A stretch of 64,000 nt of DNA from the NCBI RefSeq assembly GCF_003614885.1, contig NZ_QZMS01000011.1:1302001-1366000 (forward strand), in the 5' to 3' direction. Position 1 is the stretch's first letter; every line of letters starts with the position of its first letter. This DNA is from Photobacterium salinisoli (GTDB lineage Bacteria; Pseudomonadota; Gammaproteobacteria; Enterobacterales; Vibrionaceae). Shown here in pieces: positions 8,755-18,647 of the stretch. The position numbers and the translations under genes were made by a program. The notes beneath the pieces are model-generated. The model was not told the origin of the DNA. It did no database searches and saw only the letters and a program-made list of their open reading frames with translations.

Positions 8755-9648
8755 ATGATAAGGATGAAAAGCATTAATTCTGTAGCAGTTGTGGGCGGCA
8801 CTCATGGTAATGAATTCAGCGGTATTTATCTGCTGCGCAAATGGCAGCAAGATGCCAGGCGTATTACCCGCGAGAGCTTCACTACACAGACTCTGTTTGC
8901 TAATCCCAAAGCGCATGAAGAGAATAAACGCTACCTTGACAGCGATCTGAACCGTCAGTTTGCGGTGGAAGATCTGGCTAACCCTGAGCTGGCGAACTAT
9001 GAGCAAAGCAGGGCGAAGGTCATGAATGCGGTGTTGGGGCCAAAAGGGGATGCCAAAACAGATTTCATCATTGATTTACATAATACAACCAGCAATATGG
9101 GGCCTACGTTAATAGTGCTGCAATCGGATGACTTCAATATCCGAATGGGCGCGTATGTTAAAGCGCAGATGCCAGAGGCTGTGGTGGTATTTGAAGATCA
9201 AATTCCACTGGCTGATCATAAGTTCGTCTGCTCTATTGCCCAACAGGGAGTGATTGTTGAGATTGGCCCTCAGCCGCAATCTGTCATTCGCCAGGATGTG
9301 CTGGATTGGATGGAGACAATGACTGGTCATATCCTGGATTATGTCGATCTGTATAACAAATGCCAGTTGCCGGAATTACCGCCAACCTATGAAGCATTCC
9401 GTTACACCGAAACCTTAAAACTGCCGGAAAACGCGCAAGGAGAGCGAATCGGCATGGTGCATAAAAATGTACAGGATAACGATTTCAAGCCTCTGCATGG
9501 CGGCGATCCTATCTTTACCCTGTTTGACGGCAGTGAGATTTGCTGGGATGGCGATTACGAAGCTTACCCGCATTTCATCAATGAAGCAGCGTACTACGAC
9601 AATAATCTGGCTATGTCTCTGGCGGAAAAGATCACCGTCGAGCTGTAA
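8755..9648 (+). CDS. Aspartoacylase / succinylglutamate desuccinylase family
   Basis: Zinc hydrolase expected to split N-acetyl-aspartate or a related N-acyl amino acid into acetate and the free amino acid. Zinc ligands are visible: GGTHGNE near the N terminus (His, Glu) and the His of IIDLHNTTSNMG; the substrate-binding DLNRQF motif is also present. Length is about 295 residues, close to aspartoacylases (about 300). The start is either ATG 8755 or ATG 8764; the reading frame extends upstream but without family similarity. It overlaps the convergent downstream gene by 17 bases. AspA-like is the best name; the exact acyl substrate is inferred. Confidence 0.85.
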   Translation: MIRMKSINSVAVVGGTHGNEFSGIYLLRKWQQDARRITRESFTTQTLFANPKAHEENKRYLDSDLNRQFAVEDLANPELANYEQSRAKVMNAVLGPKGDAKTDFIIDLHNTTSNMGPTLIVLQSDDFNIRMGAYVKAQMPEAVVVFEDQIPLADHKFVCSIAQQGVIVEIGPQPQSVIRQDVLDWMETMTGHILDYVDLYNKCQLPELPPTYEAFRYTETLKLPENAQGERIGMVHKNVQDNDFKPLHGGDPIFTLFDGSEICWDGDYEAYPHFINEAAYYDNNLAMSLAEKITVEL

Positions 9649-9961
9649 AAATAGCTGTATGTACAGGTAATTGTTTGCCCAGCCAGCGAGCATGTATTGT
9701 GTGATCATTCAGCTCATTTTCTGATACCGGGTGGATCAGTACAGACAAACCTTCTCTGTGCTGATCCAGCCAATCAATAAATCCCGTCTGATTATCGGCA
9801 AAATGCATTTCAAACATTGGTTTGTCGTGTGGGCCTACCAAGCGTGGCACCAGCGGGTATATTGCCAGAATATCGGCTTGTCTTTCTGCAATAATGCGCT
9901 GGCGTACCTGTTCCGCTAAATCCAATTGTGGTAAGTCAAAATATACGTGAGCGTGAAACAT
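9632..9961 (-). CDS. DOPA 4,5-dioxygenase family protein
   Basis: A 109-residue protein of the small DOPA 4,5-dioxygenase family. The N-terminal FHAHVYFD and the C-terminal HPVSENELNDH carry the family's conserved His and acidic residues that could bind a metal. Bacterial members are common but their substrate is not known. The start at 9961 has the strong ribosome site GGAAGGGG; an upstream in-frame start at 10003 adds only a non-homologous extension. Its 3' end overlaps the aspartoacylase gene by 17 bases, tail to tail. Confidence 0.8.
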   Translation of the reverse strand: MFHAHVYFDLPQLDLAEQVRQRIIAERQADILAIYPLVPRLVGPHDKPMFEMHFADNQTGFIDWLDQHREGLSVLIHPVSENELNDHTIHARWLGKQLPVHTAIFTARR

Positions 9962-10187
9962 AGTACCCCTTCCTCTCTGTAAATACCTTTCCAATGGCTT
10001 CATCTTACTTTGACTATGGCGCAGTACCAGAGTGTCAAAATGAATAGATCGTTCGAAAAAGTTGAACTAGCCTGACATTCATAGTGATACCAGGATTGTT
10101 AAATTGTGGGTTTAACTGCATATTGTGCATTTACTGACTGACTACCATTGTCACTTTTTCTGCCACTCAATGATGTAAGGACACACG

Positions 10188-10730
10188 ATGAAAACAGCCG
10201 TTCTGATTATCGACGTACAGCGTATTTGTTTTGAACCTCAACCTCAGCCATTTGAAGCAGATGCCGTGGTTGCCAGGATTAATCAGATCACCACATGGGC
10301 CAGAAAGAACGCCTTGCCTGTCATTTTTGTTCAGCATGAAGAGCCAGACACAGAGATAGCCTATCAGACCGAAGGCTGGCAGTTACATACTGATCTGATC
10401 ACCGCTGAAGGCGATATCTTTGTCCGCAAAACGACGCCGGACTCCTTTCATGACACTGTGCTGAAAACCACCCTGGATCGTCTTGAGATCGAACAGCTTG
10501 CCATTTGCGGCTATGCGACGGATTTTTGTGTGGATACCACAACGCGGCGAGCGGCAGTCATGGGTTATGAGATTGAATTAGTGTCTGATGCACATACCAC
10601 CCATGACAAACCGTATGCAACCGGTGAATTGATCCGGCAGCATCATACCTTTGTGTTATCGGCAGCCGAGAGTTTTCCGGTCAAGATTAAGGCGGTCACT
10701 ACTGCTGAGTTGATCGAAAGCAGAGTATGA
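10188..10730 (+). CDS. Isochorismatase-family cysteine hydrolase
   Basis: A 180-residue single-domain hydrolase of the isochorismatase-like superfamily. The triad is visible: Asp in VLIIDVQ (about residue 9), Lys in FVRKTTPDSF and Cys in GYATDFCVDTT (about residue 112). Such enzymes include nicotinamidases, N-carbamoyl hydrolases and ureidoacrylate hydrolases; nothing nearby fixes the substrate. AAGGA lies 7 bases before the ATG. It stands alone, convergent with malT. Confidence 0.85.
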   Translation: MKTAVLIIDVQRICFEPQPQPFEADAVVARINQITTWARKNALPVIFVQHEEPDTEIAYQTEGWQLHTDLITAEGDIFVRKTTPDSFHDTVLKTTLDRLEIEQLAICGYATDFCVDTTTRRAAVMGYEIELVSDAHTTHDKPYATGELIRQHHTFVLSAAESFPVKIKAVTTAELIESRV

Positions 10731-10754
10731 GTTTAAAGAGCGGGGATGAGTGAA

Positions 10755-10774
10755 GGGGGAGGAGAGCCTCCCCC
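10755..10774. terminator. GC-rich hairpin between convergent genes
   Basis: A perfect 8-bp stem GGGGGAGG/CCTCCCCC with an AGAG loop lies between the isochorismatase and malT stops. There is no T-run, so it may be a weak or Rho-assisted terminator for both genes. Confidence 0.5.
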
Positions 10775-10791
10775 TGTTCGGTACCGGATCA

Positions 10792-13509
10792 TCAAGATGC
10801 CTGGTAACCCATCAGGCTAAGCAGTTCCTGAGCAGTTTCAATGGCTTCGCTACGGTTGGCGATATTGAGTTTCTGATACAAATTACGAATGTGGGTTTTT
10901 ATCGTCGTGGCAGCGACATCCAGTTCAGAAGCAATCTGCTCGTTGCTGTAACCGGTATAAATTAATCCCAGCACTTGCCATTCCCTTTGTGTCAGCGGAC
11001 TGGTTCTTATCAGTTCGGGCAAGTCAGGTAAATTGAGCAACTTTTCGACAAAGGCTTCATCAAAATGAACCAGCCGATGGCGTTCTTTACTGTTCATTTC
11101 ACGCAGCAACTGACGCGCTCTGTGTTGCGACAACTCGTTTAATAATTTTTCATCAATCAGTTCTTGCAGTAAGTCCTGAATTTCTTCCGCAACAATCAGG
11201 AAGTTACCGACCATGCCTGTGCTATTGGTCAGCCGCAGTGCCTCAGCAAGATGGGTTAACGCAGCTTTGCGGTCTCCTGCTTTTTTTCTGATCACAGCCT
11301 GGAGGATCAGGTTACGGTTTCTGTCGGTGACCAGTTGATGCTTATCGCAACTGTCCAGCAGCATGCTGAGAATATTCTGAGCCTGGTCAATCTGACCCAG
11401 TATCAGGTGCGCCATAGCCAGATTGCGCCATTGCTGCTGCTGGAAATGGTTGCAGGCCCCTTCCGGCTGCTCTGCTTGCGACAACCAGTGGCGGACACTC
11501 TCCAGCTCATTGGTGCGCTGCCAGTAAAGCAGATTAGCGACATCGGTATTTGCACGCCAGTCTATGTGGAACTCAGCCGTTTCCATCAGATCATTGCAGC
11601 GTTGAAGATAACGGGCAGCTTTGTCCTGTTCACCCCGGGTGATAGCAATCCGGGCCAGCATAGAATAAGCCTGCAGGGATTTAGTGTCATCATAGGGGGC
11701 CAGTACATCCAGGCTTTTCAATGCGGCTTCTTCTGCTTCATCCAGCCGGTTCCAGCACCAGAGTATCTGCGATTTCAGGCGCAGCAGAAATTCATGCATG
11801 GGAACTTGCTGTAATTGCTGCTCACGGACTAGTTTGAATCCTTGTTCCAACAGCTCAAAGGCGGGTTGTACAGAGCCTTGCGCCAGCAGTATTTCACTTT
11901 GCTGCAATAAGGCCCAGAGTGCCTGATGATACACATGGTATTGACGCGCCATCTTTTCAGTCTGCTGCATCATAGGAAGCGCACGGCTCAGATTGCCAAG
12001 ACAGTGATGGACTTCGCCTACCACAGAGGTGGCGACGATGCGGCTGCGATAGGTGTTAGCCGGCAATTGTCCCAGTGCCTGCTCAGAAAGCAGTAAGGCT
12101 TCCTCCGGTTTGCCTTGATTAATCGCCACCTGCGCACGTAGCGCATTGAATTCGCCCTGAAGTGCATCATTAAAACTGATGTTATTACTTAGCATTTCTG
12201 CTTCAGACTCAGCAATCAGATCGCCCACTTCGTTATACCTGTGCTGGCTTTGAACCAGCCAGAGTCTGAGCAGGATCAGGCGCGGGCTGCTAAAGAGTAA
12301 GCTGCGATCTAACGTCGCGATGCATTCTTCCAGCAGTTTGAGTTCACCGTGATGAAACATACTCCAGCCATGATCGCTGAGAATAGAGACCATCAGCGGC
12401 TGATTGTTGCTTTTTCGCACGTGGTAAAGCGCTTGATGCGGGCTGCTTTGATTGAGCCAGGCTTTCGCCGCTTTGTTATGCAAATCCTTCCGCTGTTCAG
12501 GGATGTGCGAGTGGCGTTTGTGGCGCAGAAATTCGGCAAATAAGTGATGGAATCTGTACCAGTTATCAGCCCCTTCCAGCGGGGTGATAAAGAGTCCGTA
12601 GCGGTTCAGGTACTCCAGTTTAACCAATGCATCGCTGCGTCCGGTTAAATCAATCACCAGTTCGGCGTTAAACATATCCAATACAGAGCATTGCAGCAGG
12701 AAGGCTCGGGTGTCTTCATCGAGCAGGTCGAAAACCTCTTCGGCCAGATAGTCCCAAAGGTGGCTGCGGTTAAAGTTGGCCAGAGACAGCGCTGACTCAA
12801 TCAGATGATTCGGTTTTTGCTGCGCATGAAGAGCAATCAGCTGCAAGGCAGACGGCCAGCCTTCCACCTGAGCACGAAGGCTGCTAAGTGCACTGGTTTC
12901 GATCTCATTGGCAACACGTTTACTGAAAAACCGTGCGGTTTCTTCTTCATCAAAGGCTAACCATTCATGGTCCACTTCAATTAACAAGTCCCTGACCCTC
13001 AGGTTTGCTGTTCCCAATGGCGGCAGACTGCGGCTCGTAACGACCAGAGTCAGTTCATCCGGCATGTTTTTCAGGAAGAAGCGCATACCGTCGTGAATGT
13101 CTTCGTTGTTGATGACATGATAGTCATCCAGCACCAGATAGGTCTGGTGCGGATAATCTTGCAGTTCGGCAAACAATTCACTGAACAGGGTACTGAGGCA
13201 GGCGAACTGACGGCGCTCAGCCATCGCCCTGGTTTTCAGACAGGCATCCTTTGTCGCCTTATTGAGCGCCTGTAACAGGTAATTCGCGAAGCGGAAGGTG
13301 TCATTATCACTGTCATCAAGGTTAATCCAACCTGTATGCGGATGCTCATTCAGCCATTGGGAAGCCATGGTGGTTTTGCCATAGCCCGCCGGAGAACGGA
13401 AAAGTACCAGGCGGTACGAGGGCGCCTGGTGCAACAGGTCCAGTAACCTGGGACGCATAATCGCATTGTGTAACCGTCCGGGACGGGTAAGCTTTGAAGG
13501 TATCCACAT
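10792..13509 (-). CDS. malT: Maltose regulon activator MalT
   Basis: ATP- and maltotriose-dependent transcription activator of 905 residues (E. coli 901). It is a STAND ATPase: the Walker [10 protein letters not shown] at residues 39-47 is followed by a nucleotide-binding domain with VLDDYHVI near 126, then a long TPR-like maltotriose sensor region and a C-terminal LuxR helix-turn-helix (about 838-900, [22 protein letters not shown]). It is divergent from malP, its expected target. The ATG at 13509 gives the canonical N terminus [10 protein letters not shown]. Confidence 0.96.
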   Translation of the reverse strand: MWIPSKLTRPGRLHNAIMRPRLLDLLHQAPSYRLVLFRSPAGYGKTTMASQWLNEHPHTGWINLDDSDNDTFRFANYLLQALNKATKDACLKTRAMAERRQFACLSTLFSELFAELQDYPHQTYLVLDDYHVINNEDIHDGMRFFLKNMPDELTLVVTSRSLPPLGTANLRVRDLLIEVDHEWLAFDEEETARFFSKRVANEIETSALSSLRAQVEGWPSALQLIALHAQQKPNHLIESALSLANFNRSHLWDYLAEEVFDLLDEDTRAFLLQCSVLDMFNAELVIDLTGRSDALVKLEYLNRYGLFITPLEGADNWYRFHHLFAEFLRHKRHSHIPEQRKDLHNKAAKAWLNQSSPHQALYHVRKSNNQPLMVSILSDHGWSMFHHGELKLLEECIATLDRSLLFSSPRLILLRLWLVQSQHRYNEVGDLIAESEAEMLSNNISFNDALQGEFNALRAQVAINQGKPEEALLLSEQALGQLPANTYRSRIVATSVVGEVHHCLGNLSRALPMMQQTEKMARQYHVYHQALWALLQQSEILLAQGSVQPAFELLEQGFKLVREQQLQQVPMHEFLLRLKSQILWCWNRLDEAEEAALKSLDVLAPYDDTKSLQAYSMLARIAITRGEQDKAARYLQRCNDLMETAEFHIDWRANTDVANLLYWQRTNELESVRHWLSQAEQPEGACNHFQQQQWRNLAMAHLILGQIDQAQNILSMLLDSCDKHQLVTDRNRNLILQAVIRKKAGDRKAALTHLAEALRLTNSTGMVGNFLIVAEEIQDLLQELIDEKLLNELSQHRARQLLREMNSKERHRLVHFDEAFVEKLLNLPDLPELIRTSPLTQREWQVLGLIYTGYSNEQIASELDVAATTIKTHIRNLYQKLNIANRSEAIETAQELLSLMGYQAS

Positions 13510-13691
13510 AATTCTGATTAATCTTTATTGTCATGAATGATTGTGCAGGCGCATTCATCATTACCCGAGTTACTCACTAAATCATCAGTTGTTGTGCCTC
13601 TCAACCCCGGAAATAAGGGGTGGGTCACACTTTGGCAACAAGCGCAGTTATTTTTATCACTTCCCTGTACAAGCGCATTGCCAACGATATT

Positions 13692-13707
13692 TGTGATAAA
13701 CATCAGA
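13692..13707. promoter_or_regulatory. Putative CRP site, malT-malP region
   Basis: TGTGA-N6-TCAGA is a one-mismatch match to the CRP consensus TGTGA-N6-TCACA, 183 bases before the malT start and 188 before malP. CRP control of malT is established in E. coli; use of this site here is inferred. Confidence 0.45.
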
Positions 13708-13783
13708 ACTGCAGTAGGGGAACAACAAAAAAGTCAGCGGCTTGTCACACAATTCTCGCGAACTGATCACTACGCCCTCATGC

Positions 13784-13813
13784 TCCTCCCTCTACCTGCC
13801 CGGCATGGGATGA
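13784..13813. promoter_or_regulatory. Putative MalT boxes upstream of malP
   Basis: MalT recognises a GGA(T/G)GA core. The core occurs as GGATGA at 13808-13813 on the plus strand and as its GGAGGA form on the minus strand at 13784-13789, 82-111 bases before malP. The inverted rather than direct arrangement weakens the call. The rest of the 385-base region 13510-13894 shows nothing else clear. Confidence 0.4.
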
Positions 13814-13894
13814 TGTTTTTCCAGTACCGCGCAGGCAGCATTAGCCTCAACAGTTTTTCATTTTCTACAATTACAACCCGACAGCGAGAAACGA

Positions 13895-16357
13895 ATGATG
13901 CAAACGCAAACCAAGATGCCTTCCTTTGATAAGGCGGCTTTTCAGGCTTCGGTTGAGCAACATCTTCTGGTTACTTATGCCCAGACACCTGCAACAGCGA
14001 CGTCACGTCACTGGTATCTGGCCATGAGCCGTGCACTGGCAGAGATAAGCACAGGCAACCTTATTGATACCGAGCAGCAGTTATCTGCCCAATCCTGCCG
14101 CAGTGTGAATTATCTCTCACTGGAGTTTTTGATTGGTCGCCTGACCGGTAATAATCTGATCAGCCTGGGCTTGTATGACCAGGTTTCCGGTGCCATGGCT
14201 GCGCTTGGTCAGAACCTGACAGATTTACTGGAAGAAGAACGCGATCCTGCACTTGGCAATGGCGGACTGGGCCGGTTGGCGGCATGTTTTATGGACTCAC
14301 TGGCCGCGCAGGAATTTCCGGCTGTGGGTTATGGTTTGCACTATGAGTACGGGTTGTTCAGGCAATCTTTTGATCATGGCCGCCAGATGGAAGCCCCGGA
14401 TGCGTGGCGTGGTCAGGAAGGGTATCCCTGGGAAGTCTTGCGTCCTGAGCTGAACCAGCAGGTTGGTTTGTATGGCCATGTGGAGGTTTATACCGATGAA
14501 GCTGGCGCAGAACGTCGCCGCTGGGTACCTGGTATGCACGTAGATGGCATCGCCTGGGATCTGCCGATTATCGGGTATCAGAATAACAGCGTTTATCCTT
14601 TGCGCTTGTGGGAATGCCGTGCCCCGGCACCGTTTGATCTGGCGCTGTTTAACGACGGTGACTATATCGGAGCGCAACATGCGGCGATTCAAGCCGGCAA
14701 TGTCACCAAAGTGCTGTACCCGAATGACAACCATGAGCAGGGTAAAACCTTGCGCCTGATGCAGCAGTATTTCCACTGCGCCTGCTCGGTGGCCGATATT
14801 CTGCGTCGTCATCTGGCGGCAGGTCATGCGATTGAAGATCTGGCCAAACTGGAAACGATTCAGCTTAACGATACCCATCCGACTATCGCGATTCCTGAGT
14901 TAATGCGCATTCTGCTCGATGAGCACTTCATGAGCTGGGACGATGCCTGGTCTGTCTGTAACTCAGTTTTTGCCTATACCAACCACACTTTGTTGCCGGA
15001 AGCGCTGGAAACCTGGAGCGAATCACTGATCGCTAATCTGTTACCGCGTCACTTAGAGATTATCTTTGAGATCAACCACAGGTTTATGGATCTGGTCGAG
15101 GCGAAATGGCCGGGCAATGATGAGGTGAAACGCAAGCTGTCTGTGATTCAGGAAGGCAACGAGCGTATGGTGCGCATGGCTAACCTGTGTGTGATTGGCG
15201 GCTATGCCGTGAATGGTGTGGCTGCACTGCACTCGGAGCTGGTCAAGCGTGACCTTTTCCCTGAGTTCGATGCACTGTATCCGGGTAAACTTCAGAATGT
15301 CACGAACGGTGTTACCCCGCGGCGCTGGCTGAAGTTCTGTAATCCGGCGCTGAGCTCACTGATCGATGAAAAAATTGGCACAGACTGGCCTGCTAAACTG
15401 GAACAGTTATCGTCACTGGCTGACTTTGCAGATGACGCTGATTTCCAGCAACGTTTCATGGCCGTGAAGAAGGCCAACAAACAGCGCCTGGCCGATTGGG
15501 TGGCCGACAACATGGGTATTGAGCTTAGTACTGACGCCATCTTCGATGTACAGATCAAACGACTTCATGAATATAAGCGCCAGCACCTGAACCTGATACA
15601 TATTTTGTCGCTCTATCACCGCCTGCTCAATGATCCAAAATTTGATATGCAGCCGCGCGTATTCATCTTTGCAGCCAAAGCGGCGCCGGGTTATGCGCTG
15701 GCGAAAGACATCATTTTTGCCATCAATAAAGTGGCAGACAAAGTGAACAATGATCCTCGTCTTGGTGGCAAACTGAAAGTGGTCTTCATTCCTGATTACC
15801 GTGTCAGCCTGGCGGAGATCATCATCCCGGCAGCGGATGTGTCTGAACAAATTTCGACGGCCGGTAAGGAAGCCTCTGGTACCGGAAATATGAAACTGGC
15901 CCTGAACGGTGCGCTGACTGTCGGCACCATGGACGGCGCCAATGTTGAGATCCGGGAAGAAGTCGGTGATGACAATATCTTTATCTTCGGCTTGCTGGTG
16001 GATGAGGTGATGGAACTGGTTCAGAAAGGTTATCAGCCATACCGTTACTACGAGTCAGACAGCTTGCTGAAAGCCTCACTGGATCTGTTACTGGGCGATA
16101 CCTTTACACCGGGTGAGCCTGACGCATTAGCGGGCATTCGACACAATCTGCTGGAAGGTGGTGATCCGTATCTGGTGCTGGCCGATTTCGCAGACTACGT
16201 AACGGCTCAGGAACGTATTGACCATGCCTACCGGGATAAAGCCGGTTGGGCGCGAAAAGCGATACTCAATACCGCGCTGGTCGGTAAGTTCAGCTCAGAC
16301 CGCAGTATTCGCGACTATGTTGAGAACATTTGGCAACTAAAAGCGGTCAAACGCTGA
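13895..16357 (+). CDS. malP: Maltodextrin/glycogen phosphorylase
   Basis: Alpha-glucan phosphorylase of 820 residues that releases glucose-1-phosphate from maltodextrins with pyridoxal phosphate. The PLP site EASGTGNMK is complete with its lysine at about residue 667; NGGLGRLAACFMDSLA near 125 is the family signature. Length and context (malQ next, malT divergent) fit MalP rather than a separate GlgP, though glgB in the same run suggests it also serves glycogen. Two consecutive ATG codons (13895, 13898) are possible starts. Confidence 0.93.
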   Translation: MMQTQTKMPSFDKAAFQASVEQHLLVTYAQTPATATSRHWYLAMSRALAEISTGNLIDTEQQLSAQSCRSVNYLSLEFLIGRLTGNNLISLGLYDQVSGAMAALGQNLTDLLEEERDPALGNGGLGRLAACFMDSLAAQEFPAVGYGLHYEYGLFRQSFDHGRQMEAPDAWRGQEGYPWEVLRPELNQQVGLYGHVEVYTDEAGAERRRWVPGMHVDGIAWDLPIIGYQNNSVYPLRLWECRAPAPFDLALFNDGDYIGAQHAAIQAGNVTKVLYPNDNHEQGKTLRLMQQYFHCACSVADILRRHLAAGHAIEDLAKLETIQLNDTHPTIAIPELMRILLDEHFMSWDDAWSVCNSVFAYTNHTLLPEALETWSESLIANLLPRHLEIIFEINHRFMDLVEAKWPGNDEVKRKLSVIQEGNERMVRMANLCVIGGYAVNGVAALHSELVKRDLFPEFDALYPGKLQNVTNGVTPRRWLKFCNPALSSLIDEKIGTDWPAKLEQLSSLADFADDADFQQRFMAVKKANKQRLADWVADNMGIELSTDAIFDVQIKRLHEYKRQHLNLIHILSLYHRLLNDPKFDMQPRVFIFAAKAAPGYALAKDIIFAINKVADKVNNDPRLGGKLKVVFIPDYRVSLAEIIIPAADVSEQISTAGKEASGTGNMKLALNGALTVGTMDGANVEIREEVGDDNIFIFGLLVDEVMELVQKGYQPYRYYESDSLLKASLDLLLGDTFTPGEPDALAGIRHNLLEGGDPYLVLADFADYVTAQERIDHAYRDKAGWARKAILNTALVGKFSSDRSIRDYVENIWQLKAVKR

Positions 16358-16364
16358 TATTTTT

Positions 16365-16386
16365 GCCGGGGCTGGTTAGTCCCGGC
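16365..16386 (+). repeat. Intercistronic hairpin, malP-malQ
   Basis: A 6-bp GC stem GCCGGG/CCCGGC with a 10-base loop lies 7 bases after the malP stop in a 103-base gap. There is no T-run. It may stabilise the upstream mRNA end or trim readthrough into malQ. Confidence 0.4.
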
Positions 16387-16460
16387 GTTATTGTAAGTAG
16401 TGACATAGGCTGAACTTGTGGGAGAGACAGTCAGCCTTCACCGTGTCACGGAGAAGAAGA

Positions 16461-18644
16461 ATGAGAACAGAAAAGGTTGTGAAAGAGATTGCCAGACAGG
16501 CCGGGCTGGCTGACAGCTATATAAGCGCCTGGGGCGAAGAAACATCAGTGAGTACTGAAACACTGATCCGGTTACTGAGCGCACTGGGTTACGACACCAG
16601 CAGTGATCAGGCGCTGGAATCCTCAGCGGCCAGATTACAGCCGAGAGAAGTGCTTGCCCCGGTAAAAGTGGTACGCCGCGGCGAACCTGTGCATATTGAA
16701 CTGACTTTGGGGCGCAGTGCCCGTATCAGCGATTTCAGCTGGCGGCTCGAAACGGAGCAGGGCGACGTCATGGAAGGCTGGTTGCAGTCGCAGTTGGTGG
16801 CTGATGAGCGTGAGCAGGGCGAGGGGATGACGTTTGCGCTGCCTGAGCTGGCGCTGGGTTATCACAAGCTTGAAATTTTCCGTAAACGCCGTCAGTCACC
16901 GTATGAGATGACACTGATAGTCACACCAACGGCCTGTTACAAGCAGCCGGCGCTGGAAAAGGGCAAAAAACTCTGGGGAGCCAGTGTCCAGCTGTATTCA
17001 GTACGGACCGGTCATAACTGGGGGATCGGTGATTTTGGCGATCTCAAGCACCTGGTCTCTGATATTGCATCCCGTGGCGGCGATTTTGTCGGCCTGAACC
17101 CGATCCATTCTTTGTTTCCGGCCAATCCGGAAGGCGCAAGCCCGTACAGCCCGTCTTCCCGCCGATGGCTCAACATTATCTACATTGATGTGTGCTCGGT
17201 ACCGGAATTTGCACAATGTGATGATGCGTTGCAATTAGTGGGCAGTGAAGCTTTCCAGCAGCGCCTGGCAGCGGCCCGTGACAGCAACTGGGTGAACTAC
17301 AGCGAAGTGGCATGTCTGAAAATGATTGTGTTGCCCATGCTGTTTCACACCTTTCAGCAACGTCATCTGTCATCACTGACCGCCCGTGGCCGACAGTTCC
17401 TTGATTTCGTTGAAACTGGCGGTGAGAGCCTGTTGCACCAGGCCGCGTTTGATGCACTGCATGCCGAGCTGAAAGCTCAGGACGATCAAATCTGGGGCTG
17501 GCCGGTTTTCCCTGAGCAGTATCGTCACTTCGATAACGCCGCGGTAAAGCAGTTCATCGCCGCACATCCAGAGCAGGTTCAGCTGTATATGTACCTCCAG
17601 TGGCTGGCAGATACCCAGCTGGCTGAAGCTCAGCAACTTGCCGAAGAGAAAGGCATGGTCATGGGACTTTACCGGGATCTGGCCGTTGGAGTGTGCGATT
17701 CCGGCGCAGAAACCTGGGCCGATCATGATGCCCTATGTCAGGGTGTCAGTGTCGGCGCACCGCCGGATATTCTGGGCCCGCTGGGGCAGAACTGGGGATT
17801 GCCGCCGTTTAACCCGCAGGCTTTGCGCAAAACGGCCTATCAGCCGTTCATTGCACTGCTGCGTGCCAATATGCGCCATTGCGGAGCCTTGCGTATCGAT
17901 CATGTATTGGGTCTGCTTCGCTTGTGGTGGATCCCAAAAGGTGAGTCTGCCAAACAAGGCGCCTATATGTACTATCCGGTCGATGATCTGATGGCCATTC
18001 TCGCGCTGGAAAGTCATCGTCATCAGTGTACCGTCATTGGTGAAGACCTGGGCACAGTGCCGGATGAAATCGTCGATAAACTGGCGAGCGCCGGGATTCA
18101 CTCTTATAAGGTTTTTTTCTTCGAAACCGCTGAAGACGGTGGCTATTATTCGCCGTCGCACTATACCGCTCAGTCTATGTCAGCCTTGTGTACGCACGAT
18201 ATGCCGACATTAAGAGGCTTCTGGCATTGCGACGATCTCAAGCTCGGCCGTGAGCTGGGTTTATACCCGGATGAACAGCAGCTTCAGGGATTGTTCGACA
18301 GCCGTGCCGAAAGCAAACAGCGTATTCTGGACAGCGTCAACTGGCATGGCTTCCTGCCGCAAAATGTCGGCCGTGACGCGCAGTATGTTCCGATGGATCG
18401 CAATCTGGCCGAAGCATTGCAGTTGCATCTTGCGGCCGGTTCCAGTGCATTGCTGAGCCTGCAACTGGAAGACTGGCTGGAAATGGATAAGCCGGTCAAT
18501 ATTCCGGGCACAGTGGATGAATATCCGAACTGGCGACGCAAGCTGGCGGTGAATCTTGAAGATCTGTTCAACCGTCAGGACATAGTGGATCTGACGAAAC
18601 GGCTGACGGATGTACGCCGCCAGGCGGCTGAGAAGCAGGAGTAA
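16461..18644 (+). CDS. malQ: 4-alpha-glucanotransferase (amylomaltase)
   Basis: Cytosolic glycoside hydrolase family 77 enzyme that disproportionates maltodextrins, supplying longer chains to MalP and releasing glucose. With the start at ATG 16461 (GGAG 7 bases upstream) it has 727 residues; an upstream TTG frame extension is unsupported. Family motifs: SPYSPSSRRWLN (about 220), the nucleophile region ALRIDHVLGL, GEDLGTVPDE (acid/base Glu) and THDMPTLRGFW. The first 120 residues form the extra N-terminal module seen in enterobacterial and Vibrio MalQ. glgB starts 3 bases after the stop. Confidence 0.94.
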   Translation: MRTEKVVKEIARQAGLADSYISAWGEETSVSTETLIRLLSALGYDTSSDQALESSAARLQPREVLAPVKVVRRGEPVHIELTLGRSARISDFSWRLETEQGDVMEGWLQSQLVADEREQGEGMTFALPELALGYHKLEIFRKRRQSPYEMTLIVTPTACYKQPALEKGKKLWGASVQLYSVRTGHNWGIGDFGDLKHLVSDIASRGGDFVGLNPIHSLFPANPEGASPYSPSSRRWLNIIYIDVCSVPEFAQCDDALQLVGSEAFQQRLAAARDSNWVNYSEVACLKMIVLPMLFHTFQQRHLSSLTARGRQFLDFVETGGESLLHQAAFDALHAELKAQDDQIWGWPVFPEQYRHFDNAAVKQFIAAHPEQVQLYMYLQWLADTQLAEAQQLAEEKGMVMGLYRDLAVGVCDSGAETWADHDALCQGVSVGAPPDILGPLGQNWGLPPFNPQALRKTAYQPFIALLRANMRHCGALRIDHVLGLLRLWWIPKGESAKQGAYMYYPVDDLMAILALESHRHQCTVIGEDLGTVPDEIVDKLASAGIHSYKVFFFETAEDGGYYSPSHYTAQSMSALCTHDMPTLRGFWHCDDLKLGRELGLYPDEQQLQGLFDSRAESKQRILDSVNWHGFLPQNVGRDAQYVPMDRNLAEALQLHLAAGSSALLSLQLEDWLEMDKPVNIPGTVDEYPNWRRKLAVNLEDLFNRQDIVDLTKRLTDVRRQAAEKQE

Positions 18645-18647
18645 AGC

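Noticed and set aside
14297..14878. 193-residue antisense frame opposite malP
   Set aside because: Shadow of the highly conserved malP coding sequence; no ribosome site or homology pattern.
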